A stretch of DNA of 64,000 nucleotides from Nemopilema nomurai (taxonomy: Eukaryota; Cnidaria; Scyphozoa; Rhizostomeae; Rhizostomatidae). Location: the NCBI GenBank assembly GCA_003864495.1, contig ML133401.1:4021189-4085188 (forward strand), read 5' to 3'. This document shows, in pieces, positions 11,546 through 24,200 of the stretch. A program made the translations under genes and the position numbers. The stretch's first letter is position 1. Every line of letters starts with the position of its first letter. Under the pieces are notes generated by a model that ran no database searches, was not told the DNA's origin, and worked only from the letters and a program-made list of their open reading frames with translations.

Positions 11546-12946
11546 TCTAGGACAAGGCAATAAAAGATTTGGCTCGGCGCTAAACTGTTTTCCATGAATT
11601 CATCAATTTAGCCAAAAATTTCTTGAATATCGGACATTTCTTTGTTCGATGTCTTTCACAAGCTATCAATAGTTTGGATGGGCTCAGTAGACAGACAAGT
11701 CTTGGTAAGAAGATCTTGGGTAGGGCTCGAATTTGAATGTGAAGAGGGTTATTTTTCAATCAAATTTAGAAACGTTTTTCAGAAAACGGTGCTGCGTTCA
11801 ACTTGCTAAAGTTGTTAGGGTAGATTAATCTTACGGTTCTAAAATAAATCTTATTGAATTTAATACCTAATTGTGACGAAATTACAGCTTTATGCTCTTC
11901 TGGGCCACATTCACCTACCATGTCTAGAGAATATCTGAAACATGAGGTTCCCTTCGAATCCTGTAATCAACGTGGCTCGCTTGTTGGACAGAATTTAGGT
12001 CGAGGGATTTCCAAGCTCTTTGCATATATAGTTTCTATCTAAAATAGGTTTAAAAAAGGTCTTAAAGAGTTTACTATTATTATCTTTTGTGGAGTTTAAT
12101 GATCTTTTGGGAGTCTTTACAAAAATTGAAATGTCAGAGAAAAATAACCGACTTGCTAAAAGAAACATTTGCATGTAAACTTAAAGTGCTTTCCATGAAA
12201 TATCTGCACCTAATCTTTGCCAAGTGGTATTGCTGGTTGACGAAATGCTAATTTTGTTTCAGAAATATTAGATTATGATAATCTAAGAACATTTCCCTCT
12301 TTCATAATTTATAGGGTCTTTTGTTGAAGATCGGTAAAATAAGACAATATTATTTATACCAACTTGACGAGAACATCGACTTCTTTTTATTATATATGGG
12401 GTATATTTTTCAAATGACCGTCTAAACATCTTTAGAAATCTTTTTACAGCAGCGTTTGTTTACCTTCGCGATGTAAATTTTAAAGGTTAATTTGCCACAC
12501 TTTTGACATATGTTTAACAGTTTGTAATGAAGCTTTCAGACCAAGACTGCGTTGACTGAAAATTGTATTAACAAGCCTTACAATTAATGCCAATGCTGAT
12601 TTTTGACGCTTTTTCAAGAAAACATCTTCATTTAACAGATTTTAAAGAAAAACAAATTTGCAGCCTTAGAGGTATTTAAGAAAATTGCTAAATGTTTTCA
12701 ATCATTCGCTGTCACTAAAGCATTTGAAATGAGTATTTTGAGCAGCTTGCTATCCAATTTTAGCCCATGAATATTGATGAATTTTCAAGCCCTGTTTTCA
12801 CGGCAAATTTTCAAAGGGCTGAAAATGAATAAAGGCAGTCAGAAAACTTTGAATTTAGCGAAAATTATAATTTTCATTTGTTCAAAGCTCGTAGAAAATT
12901 TAATCAAAAATAGTTCAACAAATATCAGTTATACTTGTAAGAAACA

Positions 12947-13520
12947 TTGACGCACTACTCAAAGATCGGAGGATAGAATAAAACATCATGTTCCCACGAG
13001 CATAAGGACCGAAACCTCTGCAGAAAGAGAGCAGCCGCGTCGAAATTGTAAACGACGCAATGCCCAAGTTAATTGTGATCCGGCTATGGGACAACATCTT
13101 TTAGAGAATCCTGATTGCGCAAAAACATACTGTGACGACAATTTTCGTATAATTGGACAAGCTAGGTCGTCTTTTCACCAACAATCCCGGACAAAAATGG
13201 TTGACACTTTTCAAGGAAAGCTTATAGTTTCACTTATCTTCACAAAATCATGCAATTTTGAATGCATGATTTTGAAGGACAAATGATAGAAAAACAAATC
13301 TAGGTGTTTTGGAGTCTGTCTATATTTCAATGGAAAATCCCATTCTTTGTAGACAGAAAGAGTTCGTCTTTCCCTTGTGCTCTTCTAAAATTAGCCCGCA
13401 TCTGGCTATTTATTCGGTCAGCTTTTGGTTATCTTCCGACGTTTGCATACTCTGAGGAGTGTCGGACGAAAAAAGTTTTGTACCACAAAGCACTTGTTCA
13501 AGAAACATTGACATTTAGCG
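12947..13520 (+). mobile_element. Penelope-like element fragment, interrupted and deleted
   Basis: Bases 12949-13179 match 62580-62809 (GIY-YIG C-terminal coding region) nearly base for base, and 13301-13500 match 62811-63115. In between lies an extra segment of about 120 bases (13180-13300) absent from the 62.8-kb copy. The hammerhead-like core (CTGAGGA...GAAA at 13450-13470) is kept, but 46 bases including its downstream strand are deleted. This copy cannot encode a product. Confidence 0.85.
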
Positions 13521-13684
13521 AGAATTATAATGGCCATTTTTCAAAACATGTGGATAACATTATCAAAAATATAGAAAAGGATGTCAGCTCCTATAAGAAA
13601 CAAGGATATTGACATAAGGGTGTCAGTAAGGGCAAAAGTTTGTACTGTTGCAGTTTTGCTTGACTAAAGTGGCTCTTTTTGCAG

Positions 13685-13745
13685 ATGAATTCAAATGTGG
13701 TCCTTTTGGCTGCTTGCTATCTCCTTGCCAACTCATCAGCTACAG
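13685..13745 (+). CDS. Gene B exon 1, signal peptide
   Basis: ATG AAT TCA... encodes MNSNVVLLAACYLLANSSAT, a clean signal peptide, ending G|GTACTT in phase 1. TTTTTGCAG directly precedes the ATG, so the exon may start at the ATG after a spliced 5' UTR. Confidence 0.65.
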
Positions 13746-16700
13746 GTACTTGAAATCTATTTTTAGGTAAAAGTCAGCCAATTATAAAAATATCGAATAA
13801 ATGATAAGCATCGAAAGAACATAATCTGACGTAAATTTCTCAACCAACAATCCTGGCCAAAAGATATTAGACTGGCTGGCAAATTGCTGCCTTTTTTAAA
13901 AGATACACTCTCCAACCCCCACAAGCAATGTTGAGATGCTTATTTCTACTCATTTCGGTAACTGATATTTTTGTATTTTCCAAAAAACCAACATTGCTGC
14001 AAGGTTGGGGGATTTGATACCATTTTTGAGATAAAATTGCAATCTTGATGGTTCCTTCTCCAATCCACTAACCATTTGGTCAGGATTGTAGATCTTTTGG
14101 AAATTGTTATCTTATACATGAAGAATGGCAAATCTTCACCGATGAGTACTTGTGTAGCCTACTCGTTCTAAGTATTTTGTTTATAGCGGATTTTGATAAC
14201 TTGAATAAAGTATTGCATTTTATCAAAGCCAGCTTGTCAATTTTTGCATTTCAGACATTTGCCCAGTGCGTAATAGATACCTCGACTGGAACATCGCTAC
14301 ACAACAATTTCCGAAATATTTCAAATTGTCCCCCACACTTTTCTCTATTAACATGAACTGTGTTGGAGCGCTTTATGGAATAAACATCCTTGCAAGTGAC
14401 CAAGGTCGTGTATTGCATGCAGTGGCCAGAAAGCCGATGTATGGGAATCAAAGTGAGACATTTTACAACTCCATTTTGTTCAATGAAGTCATGGTTGAGA
14501 AGGGCCTAAACATAATTGAGTTGGATGGAGTTCTCTTCCACAAGAATGACACCGTGCTTCTGCTTGCGTCATCATGGATCATCTCGAAGGACAGTGGCTA
14601 CACTGACGCCTCTGTGCATATAGTAGCGAGTTATCTAGAAACACAACTGAATGAATCCACTTTTAATATTAGCAGTTTATCTGCAGTCTTAAACAGCACT
14701 ACACATGTCCCTGTAATGCTGGTTTTCAAAGGTATGTATTATTCTTTTCTTTATATGTCATTACATTAAAAAAAATATTTTTCTAGTTCTGGCTTCCAAT
14801 GCACCTTCTTCTGTAACGACATTAGACTGTGACTTCAAATTATTAAAATCATTATGTACTTCAATTTGTCAGAATTAAAATGTACAGAGACTTTTGTTAC
14901 AATGATGTGTTACTTACTGAGATTTAAATTTTGTCAGTTCTTGGCGTATTTTTATCAATTTAAAAGGTTACATGGATTCTAGGATACATCATTTTGAGTT
15001 TACGCCGCTCTCTCCATGAAGCTACGTTCTTCTCGGGCAATCAACTAAGATCATCTACTTTGAAAAGGCACCCACACCTAATACGTTTAATGTATGGTTA
15101 GCATTAAAGTTTGTTAAGTGATTGTTTCAGGAATGTGCATGTGGCCCTAGCATTACCTTGAGTTGCATTAGAAATAAATTGGCTTTTGAAGTGCCTAAAA
15201 TATTGCTTAATGACTATGTGATGCATTGTTGATTGTATTTTAGAGTCCTTTGAATCGAGTATCACTGGCAGGGACGAGGGAGGTTTGCTAAAGTTTGACA
15301 TTTCGGTCCCTTTGAGGCCTATCCAAGCAGCGCAAATCAAATCTACCGGGGTAGCTAAGACGAAGAGTCAGGCAGTGCTGGCCTGGTCAGTATACGGTCT
15401 TGAGTACACTACCAACTGTACCACTAATTCCAATTCAATAACCTTGATTAGACTGCTGTGGCAATTCCGTGGACGAAAACTGAATTTGACTTTGGATAAA
15501 ATTAATAAGCATCATGAATTGGTTTTCCGCTTTCCAGGTAAGTAGACACTCTTTGGCTAAGTTTAATATTTATAGGTGGCCCCCCCCCCCCCCCCCTGAG
15601 CTTGTATTGTGTACCGTAATGCTCCGATTAAACTCCCACCTTTTGAATGCCCCCTCAAATAAATGTCTTTAAATATTTTAATGTTCTTTGAGAAAACGCC
15701 CCCTTTTTAAACGCCCTCTTTGAATAGAAGCCCCCTAAAGGGATTAATAAACGCCGTGTAGTATCACTATACTCAATGTAAATGATGATAATGCGGATCA
15801 GGTGATGCGCGAGAATAGATAAGGCGATCCAAGTATGATGTAACATTTTTCACGTTTTGTGGCTAACCATGATCAAGCATGGATCAGTAGTATGTGTACA
15901 ATAAAGGAATTATTATGAGTCCTCTTTTTGATCTGGATCAAAGCGATATGTATTATGCGATGTGTTCATTGGCAAAACGCGACAATGCAAATATTACATA
16001 ACATAAATTGTTCTAATACGGAGGTCCATGATGTAGTGTTTTATAGTTACTTTTATTATAATGTCGATTGTAAGACTCAGACCCCCGCCAAGTAAGGGAA
16101 ACTCGGGGTGAAGAGGAAACGTGGTATTTTGTTTGCGTTCAATTTGAGATCTGCCTGCCAACCCCACGCCATACATCCTCCCTCCCCTGCCAACCTTATC
16201 TTCGTACACCACCATTGTATGGAAAATGCCACTAGAATCAAGTAACACTTCATGGATAAATTCAACTGCATTGCAAACCAAAAGAGGCACTTCAAGTATG
16301 CCATTGCATATCTACAATGTAACGCGAGCTCCAATCTGGTAAACTTCTTGACAACCTTCCTTAGATATAAAGAAACTTTCTTACTGTTGTTTTATAGAAT
16401 GCAATATTGAGTATGCAATCAAGCACAACATTGACAATAGCATGGTAAACAGTCATGGTGGCTCTAAACTTCTCCTCTTATTCAATTTTCCTCCCTCCAC
16501 TTGATTTGCTCCATTGAAATGCTCCTTTGATTGGTAAGAATTCCACAAGTTTTTAGCACTGTATGACATGACTGATTCCCAAAAAAGTCCAGGAAAACAA
16601 AACAGATACGTGTAAGCTAGTACAACAACATTCTAAGCTCCATATCATTTGAGTGCCTATCCTCACATGACTAATAGTTCTTATGGATCGCCCCTGTTTA

Positions 16701-18177
16701 CATAGCGTATGAATTCAAGCTATTTGCAAAACTAGATCACAACTCACATCTTTTTTCCAACGGATCAAACATAACCATTCGCCTTCTCGAAGTTCTTTTA
16801 TCGTCATTCTTCTGCTTCCATTTTCTCGTCACCCTTCTCTACGATTGATTTCATTGATCGAAGTACTTTTTCTTTCAATGACATGTTGTTATAGCTTCTA
16901 TGACTACTTTTTGATAGTTTACTGGTCGTGGAGCAGTTGGTCCAATTGGACTAATTGCACATCCAGCAACTCTTCCGATGGGACTATGGTGCATAGTAGA
17001 ACGCGACAGTGTGTATACAATAACCAGCAGGCATCCTTCAAAAACTGTCCAGGGAGCCACTTGGAGCTCTTTCAATGCGTCATACCGTGCAATGGTTTGT
17101 TTTTGTCTCTATTTGTTAATGTCCTTTTAATGGTTCATTAAGCCTGAATGTATGTAAACACCTGTTTCATTTCATCTCATTTGATTTGATTTAACATTCA
17201 TACTTTACTACATAGATAGTAACAACATGGTGATGATTTTATACTTTTGAGCTTAGATTTTCTTCACTTGCTTGACATAATTTTCTTTTTTAAGTTCTCG
17301 ACGTAATATTTTACTCGCTTTCCTCAATATGTATGCTGCATCTTTACCTTTTTCAAGCTGCAAAATTTAACGAATATTCAGCTTGATATGCAGCTCCCTT
17401 AACTTGCAACCCTCTTTTATAAAAACGACCATTTTCAATTTTTTTCAAAGTTTTTGCCAGCAGTAACCTTTTAAATTCAGAATGCAAGCCTTCATGTTTC
17501 CCATGTGGAGGAATTCTCACTTGCAAAGAAGGACAAATCAGTTCTCAAGTAGCCCCAAACGGACTATACTATGCAGACCAGAATTGCAACTGGACTATCC
17601 AGAGACCTGTGGGGTTCTTAATTGAGCTGACATTTTCAATGTTAGAAGTTGGCACTCGACATTGTCGATCTGATCGAATTGAGGTATTCGATGAAGTGGA
17701 AGGAGAGGAATGCCTCGTTGGTGTGTTATGTTTGGCTGACCAACCAATTAAGTATACAAGTCGATCAAATACTGCCCGAATATCATTCATCACAAATTCA
17801 TTTAAAGAGCGGACTGGCTTCACAATGACATACAATTCTTTTGAAGCAAATGAAACTAACAGAAGTAAGGCTTTGCATGTTTTATGTATGATACAAATAG
17901 ATGTCGTGTTTCGCATAAAATGGACAGTGATAATGAGAAAATTCCAAAGTCGAATAGAAAGACGGACAAATTGATTGAATGACAGGCAAACAGAAGACAA
18001 ACAGACAGACAAACAGACAAACAAACAGACAAACAAACAGAAGACAAACAGACAAATAAACAGACAAACAAACAGAAGACAAACAGACAAACAAACAGAC
18101 AAACAGACAGACAAACGAACAGATAGACAGACAAACAGACCGACAGACCGACAGATCGACAGACAGACAGACAGATC

Positions 18178-18271
<94 letters not shown>

Positions 18272-21200
18272 TATTCTACCTTTGACCTTCTCCTTCAATA
18301 ATTTAGCAGTACCTGCTACTTGCCAGTCATGTGGTGGCACACTCACCTCTACCAATGGGACACTGGTACCCAAGCTGTCACTGGACGGATCATACCTTCC
18401 TCGCCAAATCTGCCATTGGACGATCAACTGCAGTGGTTTCCAGTCCATGGCCTTTTACTTTGAAAATGTTGATTTTAACACTTCGCTTGGATACATCGAA
18501 GTCAAAGAGCTTGTTGGTACAATAGAGCATACCTTTCATGTCACATCAAACGAAACATTGTACACTCAATGTAATGTGGTTAATGTAACATTCTATACAT
18601 CTGGGAATCGCATTGGTCCAGGCTTCAGAATTCTCTACAATGCTTTAAATTGGCTGCCATTGGCTGTGGAGCGTAAGTCTGCTTACAAATAGTCGTTTGA
18701 TTAACTTCGAGGTTGTGGTTGTTAATCCGCCATGAGGAAGCGAATTGGTTGATTGCGAATTCATTTTCCCAGTTCATCATCCTTTGACATTCTGAGGCTC
18801 TGGCACCCAGGCTACTTTCCTGCACGATAAAACCTTCACCTGAAAATAGCAACATCCATAGAAAGTTCAGAGGCCATTTTTTGCCGTAAATTCAACCGGA
18901 ACAAATGATAACATGCAGAATCAAATTTAATGACATTTCAAGTCAGTTGGGCAACATGGCTGCCAGTCGGTCCAAACATTTGCAACAGATTTTAAACTAA
19001 TTTCTTCAAATAAACGCATGTTCGGCCGTAGATGCAAATATGCAAGGGGTACTTCATGATTTTGAGAAACTCGCACCGTGAAAGCCATTGTTGCTAATAC
19101 CTCGCAGATGCTGCTTAAAATCTATCAAATACGAGGTAAAGTTATGAAGTAATCAAAGTCCCGTTTCTTAATAGCAATGCAAAACACAGCTCAATCAGTC
19201 ATGGCTACTTCTGTCAATAAAAACAGCCTGCAAACAGTGACATCTTTTTACAAAAGGGACATGATGATGACTTATGGGCATTCCCCGTCTTCAGCAATTG
19301 CATCTGTGAGCTCTTCAACATTACCTCAAGAGGCACCACCAAAGACCTTCGAAGTCTGCAAAGGTGAGCTTAACTGATGAAAGTTGTGAGTCATGTTTAC
19401 GTTTTTGCAGGGAGCTGCGTCAGTCTTGAATTGGAGAATCTAGTAACTAGATCTTGTTTTTTTTCCTTATATTAGTGAACTTGCTAATTGACTGGTCGAG
19501 TTGGAATGAGTGCGTTCCGAATAACCAAGAAGATATATATGGTACAAAATCAAGGGAAAGAGTCTGCAAGCAAGCAGTTATTCGGATGGAGGGCGGTTGT
19601 TTTGAAGGAAGCACCACTAAATGCAGCATCGATGGTAACTTTTTGCTTCTAGCTTTTGATAATGTCTATTCAAACAATCAAAATAAAGTCCACCGATGCA
19701 TTACTAAGTCATTAGTTGTCAAAGTATACGTTTCTTTGCTTTATATTTCTTTGAGGTTTGTCTAATAAGTCAAAGAAAACAAATTAGATAGATCACTTAT
19801 CTTTTGAGAGTTAAAGACATTTCTTTCTTTATATACTCTTATATTTCTAATAGTAAGTGGGGGGAGGGGGGTTGTAAACTCCATTTTTCAGAAATTTTGC
19901 ATATCCATTTCCATTTATAAACATCCTCTCTAATTACGTATCTAACGAAAAAGTCACCCCTCCCCATTTTTTTAAGTTTAAAGTTTAAAAAAATCTAATC
20001 CTTTAACTCTATCATTACCCTCCAATTTAAGATTTTTCAATAAAATTTCAACCCCCGCTTCTTATCAGACCCCCATACAATAAGAAAATTAAGAGTAGTG
20101 TGATTATAAGAACGAAAATTATTTGCATATCATTCTTTTAGCTAACCCTGTTGCCGGTACTGAAGTAATAATGCGTGGATTTGCTCTGGCCACTATAGAC
20201 CCTTTGAAACAAATCTAAAGTAATCCAGGAACATGTAATCTTCTTTCAGATTCATCTGAATCTACCAATGGATTTTTCGTCAGCCTTTCAACAGTACATA
20301 ACATTTTCATCTTACCTTGCGAGCTTTAGGTTGTTAGCTTGGATAAGCAAGTCACTGGCCTTGCCTACTCCTGTCACGTGACACTATGGTATTACAGCAT
20401 TTTTCAACCTGAAGTCGCTCTAGGGCAACTACTATTTATCAAAGAGGCTTTCAAAGAACAATCAAAACTATTAGGGACGACTAGATGTGACATTTTATTA
20501 GCTGGTTCTCGACAATATGCTACTCCAGCTAATTATTATTGCCTTACATACTCGCTAATTCAGTTTTCTCCTTCTGTGTCTTAGAGAAAAGTTCCTTGGA
20601 TGGAATTCCGAATACTTGCAACTTGACTTGCATAAGGGATGACAGCTTTGTCTGCAATTCGAGTTTTAATTCCAGTCAGTTAGGTTGCACTGCTTCACAA
20701 CAACAAAACAAGACTTGCCGAGCCGGGAAAAAGTGTGTCTGTGAGTAACTTCAATGGCTTTAAGAATCACGTCGATAAATATCCTTGAATTATCAAATTG
20801 ACTAGCTTTTCAAGCTATTACTTTCAGAAATATCAAAGTTTGAAATTCGGAAAGCTGGTGGCTACTGCCTGGTGAACGCATCAAGTGTGAAGCTCGTATC
20901 GCCATGATGCTATTAAGCTCGTACTGGTATGCAGCTCTGTCTGTGATGCCATATTCGAATGCAGCTCTGTCTATGCTGTCATATTCGAATGCAGCTCTGT
21001 CTATGCTGTCATATTCGAATGCAGCTCTGTCTATGACGCCATATTCGAATGCAGCTCTGTCTATGATGCCATATTCGAATGCAGCTCTGTCTATGATGCC
21101 ATATTCGAATGCAGCTCTGTCTATGCTGTCATATTCGAATGCAGCTCTGTCTATGATGCCATATTCGAATGCAGCTCTGTCTATGATGCCATATTCGAAT

Positions 21201-24200
21201 GCAGCTCTGTCTGTGATGCCATATTCGAATGCAGCTCTGTCTATGCTGTCATATTCGAATGCAGCTCTGTCTGTGATGCCATATTCGAATGCAGATCTGT
21301 CTATGCTGTCATATTCGAATGCAGCTCTGTCTATGCTGTCATATTCGAATACAGCTCTGTCTATGCTGTCATATTCGAATGCAGCTCTGTCTGTGATGCC
21401 ATATTCGAATGCAGCTCTGTCTATGCTGTCATATTCGAATGCAGCTCTGTCTATGCTGTCATATTCGAATGCAGCTCTGTCTGATGCCATATTCGAATGC
21501 AGCTCTGTCTATGCTGTCATATTCGAATGCAGCTCTGTCTATGATGCCATATTCGAATGCAGCTCTGTCTATGCTGTCATATTCGAATGCAGCTCTGTCT
21601 ATGATGCCATATTCGAATGCAGCTCTGTCTATGCTGTCATATTCGAATGCAGCTCTGTCTGTGATGCCATATTCGAATGCAGCTCTGTCTATGCTGTCAT
21701 ATTCGAATGCAGCTCTGTCTATGCATATTCGAATGCAGCTCTGTCTATGCCATATTCGAATGCAGCTCTGTCTATGATGCCATATTCGAATGCAGCTCTG
21801 TCTATGATGCCATATTCGAATGCAGCTCTGTCTATGCTGTCATATTCGAATGCAGCTCTGTCTATGATGCCATATTCGAATGCAGCTCTGTCTATGATGC
21901 CATATTCGAATGCAGCTCTGTCTATGCTGTCATATTCGAATGCAGCTCTGTCTATGCTGTCATATTCGAATGCAGCTCTGTCTATGACGCCATATTCGAA
22001 TGCAGCTCTGTCTATGATGCCATATTCGAATGCAGCTCTGTCTATGATGCCATATTCGAATGCAGCTCTGTCTATGATGCCATATTCGAATGCAGCTCTG
22101 TCTATGATGCCATATTCGAATGCAGCTCTGTCTATGATGCCATATTCGAATGCAGCTCTGTCTATGATGCCATATTCGAATGCAGCTCTGTCTATGATGC
22201 CATATTCGAATGCAGCTCTGTCTATGCTGTCATATTCGAATGCAGCTCTGTCTATGCTGTCATATTCGAATGCAGCTCTGTCTATGATGCCATATTCGAA
22301 TGCAGCTCTGTCTATGATGCCATATTCGAATGCAGCTCTGTCTATGCTGTCATATTCGAATGCAGCTCTGTCTATGCTGTCATATTCGAATGCAGCTCTG
22401 TCTATGATGCCATATTCGAATGCAGCTCTGTCTATGATGCCATATTCGAATGCAGCTCTGTCTATGCTGTCATATTCGAATGCAGCTCTGTCTATGATGC
22501 CATATTCGAATGCAGCTCTGTCTATGATGCCATATTCGAATGCAGCTCTGTCTATGATGCCATATTCGAATGCAGCTCTGTCTATGATGCCATATTCGAA
22601 TGCAGCTCTGTCTGATGCCATATTCGAATGCAGCTCTGTCTATGCCATATTCGAATGCAGCTCTGTCTATGCCATATTCGAATGCAGCTCTGTCTATGAT
22701 GCCATATTCGAATGCAGCTCTGTCTATGCTGTCATATTCGAATGCAGCTCTGTCTATGATGCCATATTCGAATGCAGCTCTGTCTATGATGCATATTCGA
22801 ATGCAGCTCTGTCTATGATGCCATATTCGAATGCAGCTCTGTCTATGATGCCATATTCGAATGCAGCTCTGTCTATGATGCCATATTCGAATGCAGCTCT
22901 GTCTATGCTGCCATATTCGAATGCAGCTCTGTCTATGATGCCATATTCGAATGCAGCTCTGTCTATATGCCATATTCGAATGCAGCTCTGTCTATGATGC
23001 CATATTCGAATGCAGCTCTGTCTATGATGCCATATTCGAATGCAGCTCTGTCTATGATGCCATATTCGAATGCAGCTCTGTCTATGATGCCATATTCGAA
23101 TGCAGCTCTGTCTATGATGCCATATTCGAATGCAGCTCTGTCTATGATGCCATATTCGAATGCAGCTCTGTCTATGCTGTCATATTCGAATGCAGCTCTG
23201 TCTATGCTGTCATATTCGAATCCAGCTCTGTCTATGATGCCATATTCGAATGCAGCTCGTCTATGATGCCATATTCGAATGCAGCTCTGTCTATGCTGTC
23301 ATATTCGAATGCAGCTCTGTCTATGACGCCATATTCGAATGCAGCTCTGTCTATGATGCCATATTCGAATGCAGCTCTATCTATGCTGTCATATTCGAAT
23401 GCAGCTCTGTCTATGATGCCATATTCGAATGCAGCTCTGTCTATGATGCCATATTCGAATGCAGCTCTGTCTATGCTGTCATATTCGAATGCAGCTCTGT
23501 CTATGACGCCATATTCGAATGCAGCTCTGTCTATGATGCCATATTCGAATGCAGCTCTGTCTATGATGCCATATTCGAATGCAGCTCTGTCTATGATGCC
23601 ATATTCGAATGCAGCTCTGTCTATGATGCCATATTCGAATGCAGCTCTGTCTATGCTGTCATATTCGAATGCAGCTCTGTCTATGCTGTCATATTCGAAT
23701 CCAGCTCTGTCTATGATGCCATATTCGAATCCAGCTCTGTCTATGATGCCATATTCGAATCCAGCTCTGTCTATGATGCCATATTCGAATGCAGCTCTGT
23801 CTATGATGCCATATTCGAATGCAGCTCTGTCTATGATGCCATATTCGAATGCAGCTCTGTCTATGCTGTCATATTCGAATGCAGCTCTGTCTATGATGCC
23901 ATCCATAATCGTATGCAGCTCTGTCTATGATGCCATAATCGTATGCAGCTCTGTCTATGCTGTCATATTCGAATCCAGCTCTGTCTATGCTGCCATATTC
24001 GAATGCAGCTCTGTCTATGCTGTCATATTCGAATCCAGCTCTGTCTATGATGCCATATTCGAATCCAGCTCTGTCTATGATGCCATATTCGAATGCAGCT
24101 CTGTCTATGATGCCATATTCGAATGCAGCTCTGTCTATGATGCCATATTCGAATGCAGCTCTGTCTATGCTGTCATATTCGAATGCAGCTCTGTCTATGA

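Larger units (their letters stand above)
8708..12940. other. Intergenic region between genes A and B
   Basis: No supported gene. It holds AT-rich sequence with loosely repeated TTTTACAACTGATATTA-like blocks (8960-9120), a Penelope remnant (9610-9800) and an imperfect tandem repeat (11341-11545). The longest frames (63-65 residues near 10350-11054) have no recognisable features. Confidence 0.5.

Noticed and set aside
17882..18448. Cysteine/valine- or threonine/aspartate-rich repeat proteins
   Set aside because: Translations of the GACA microsatellite; the same sequence is open on both strands.
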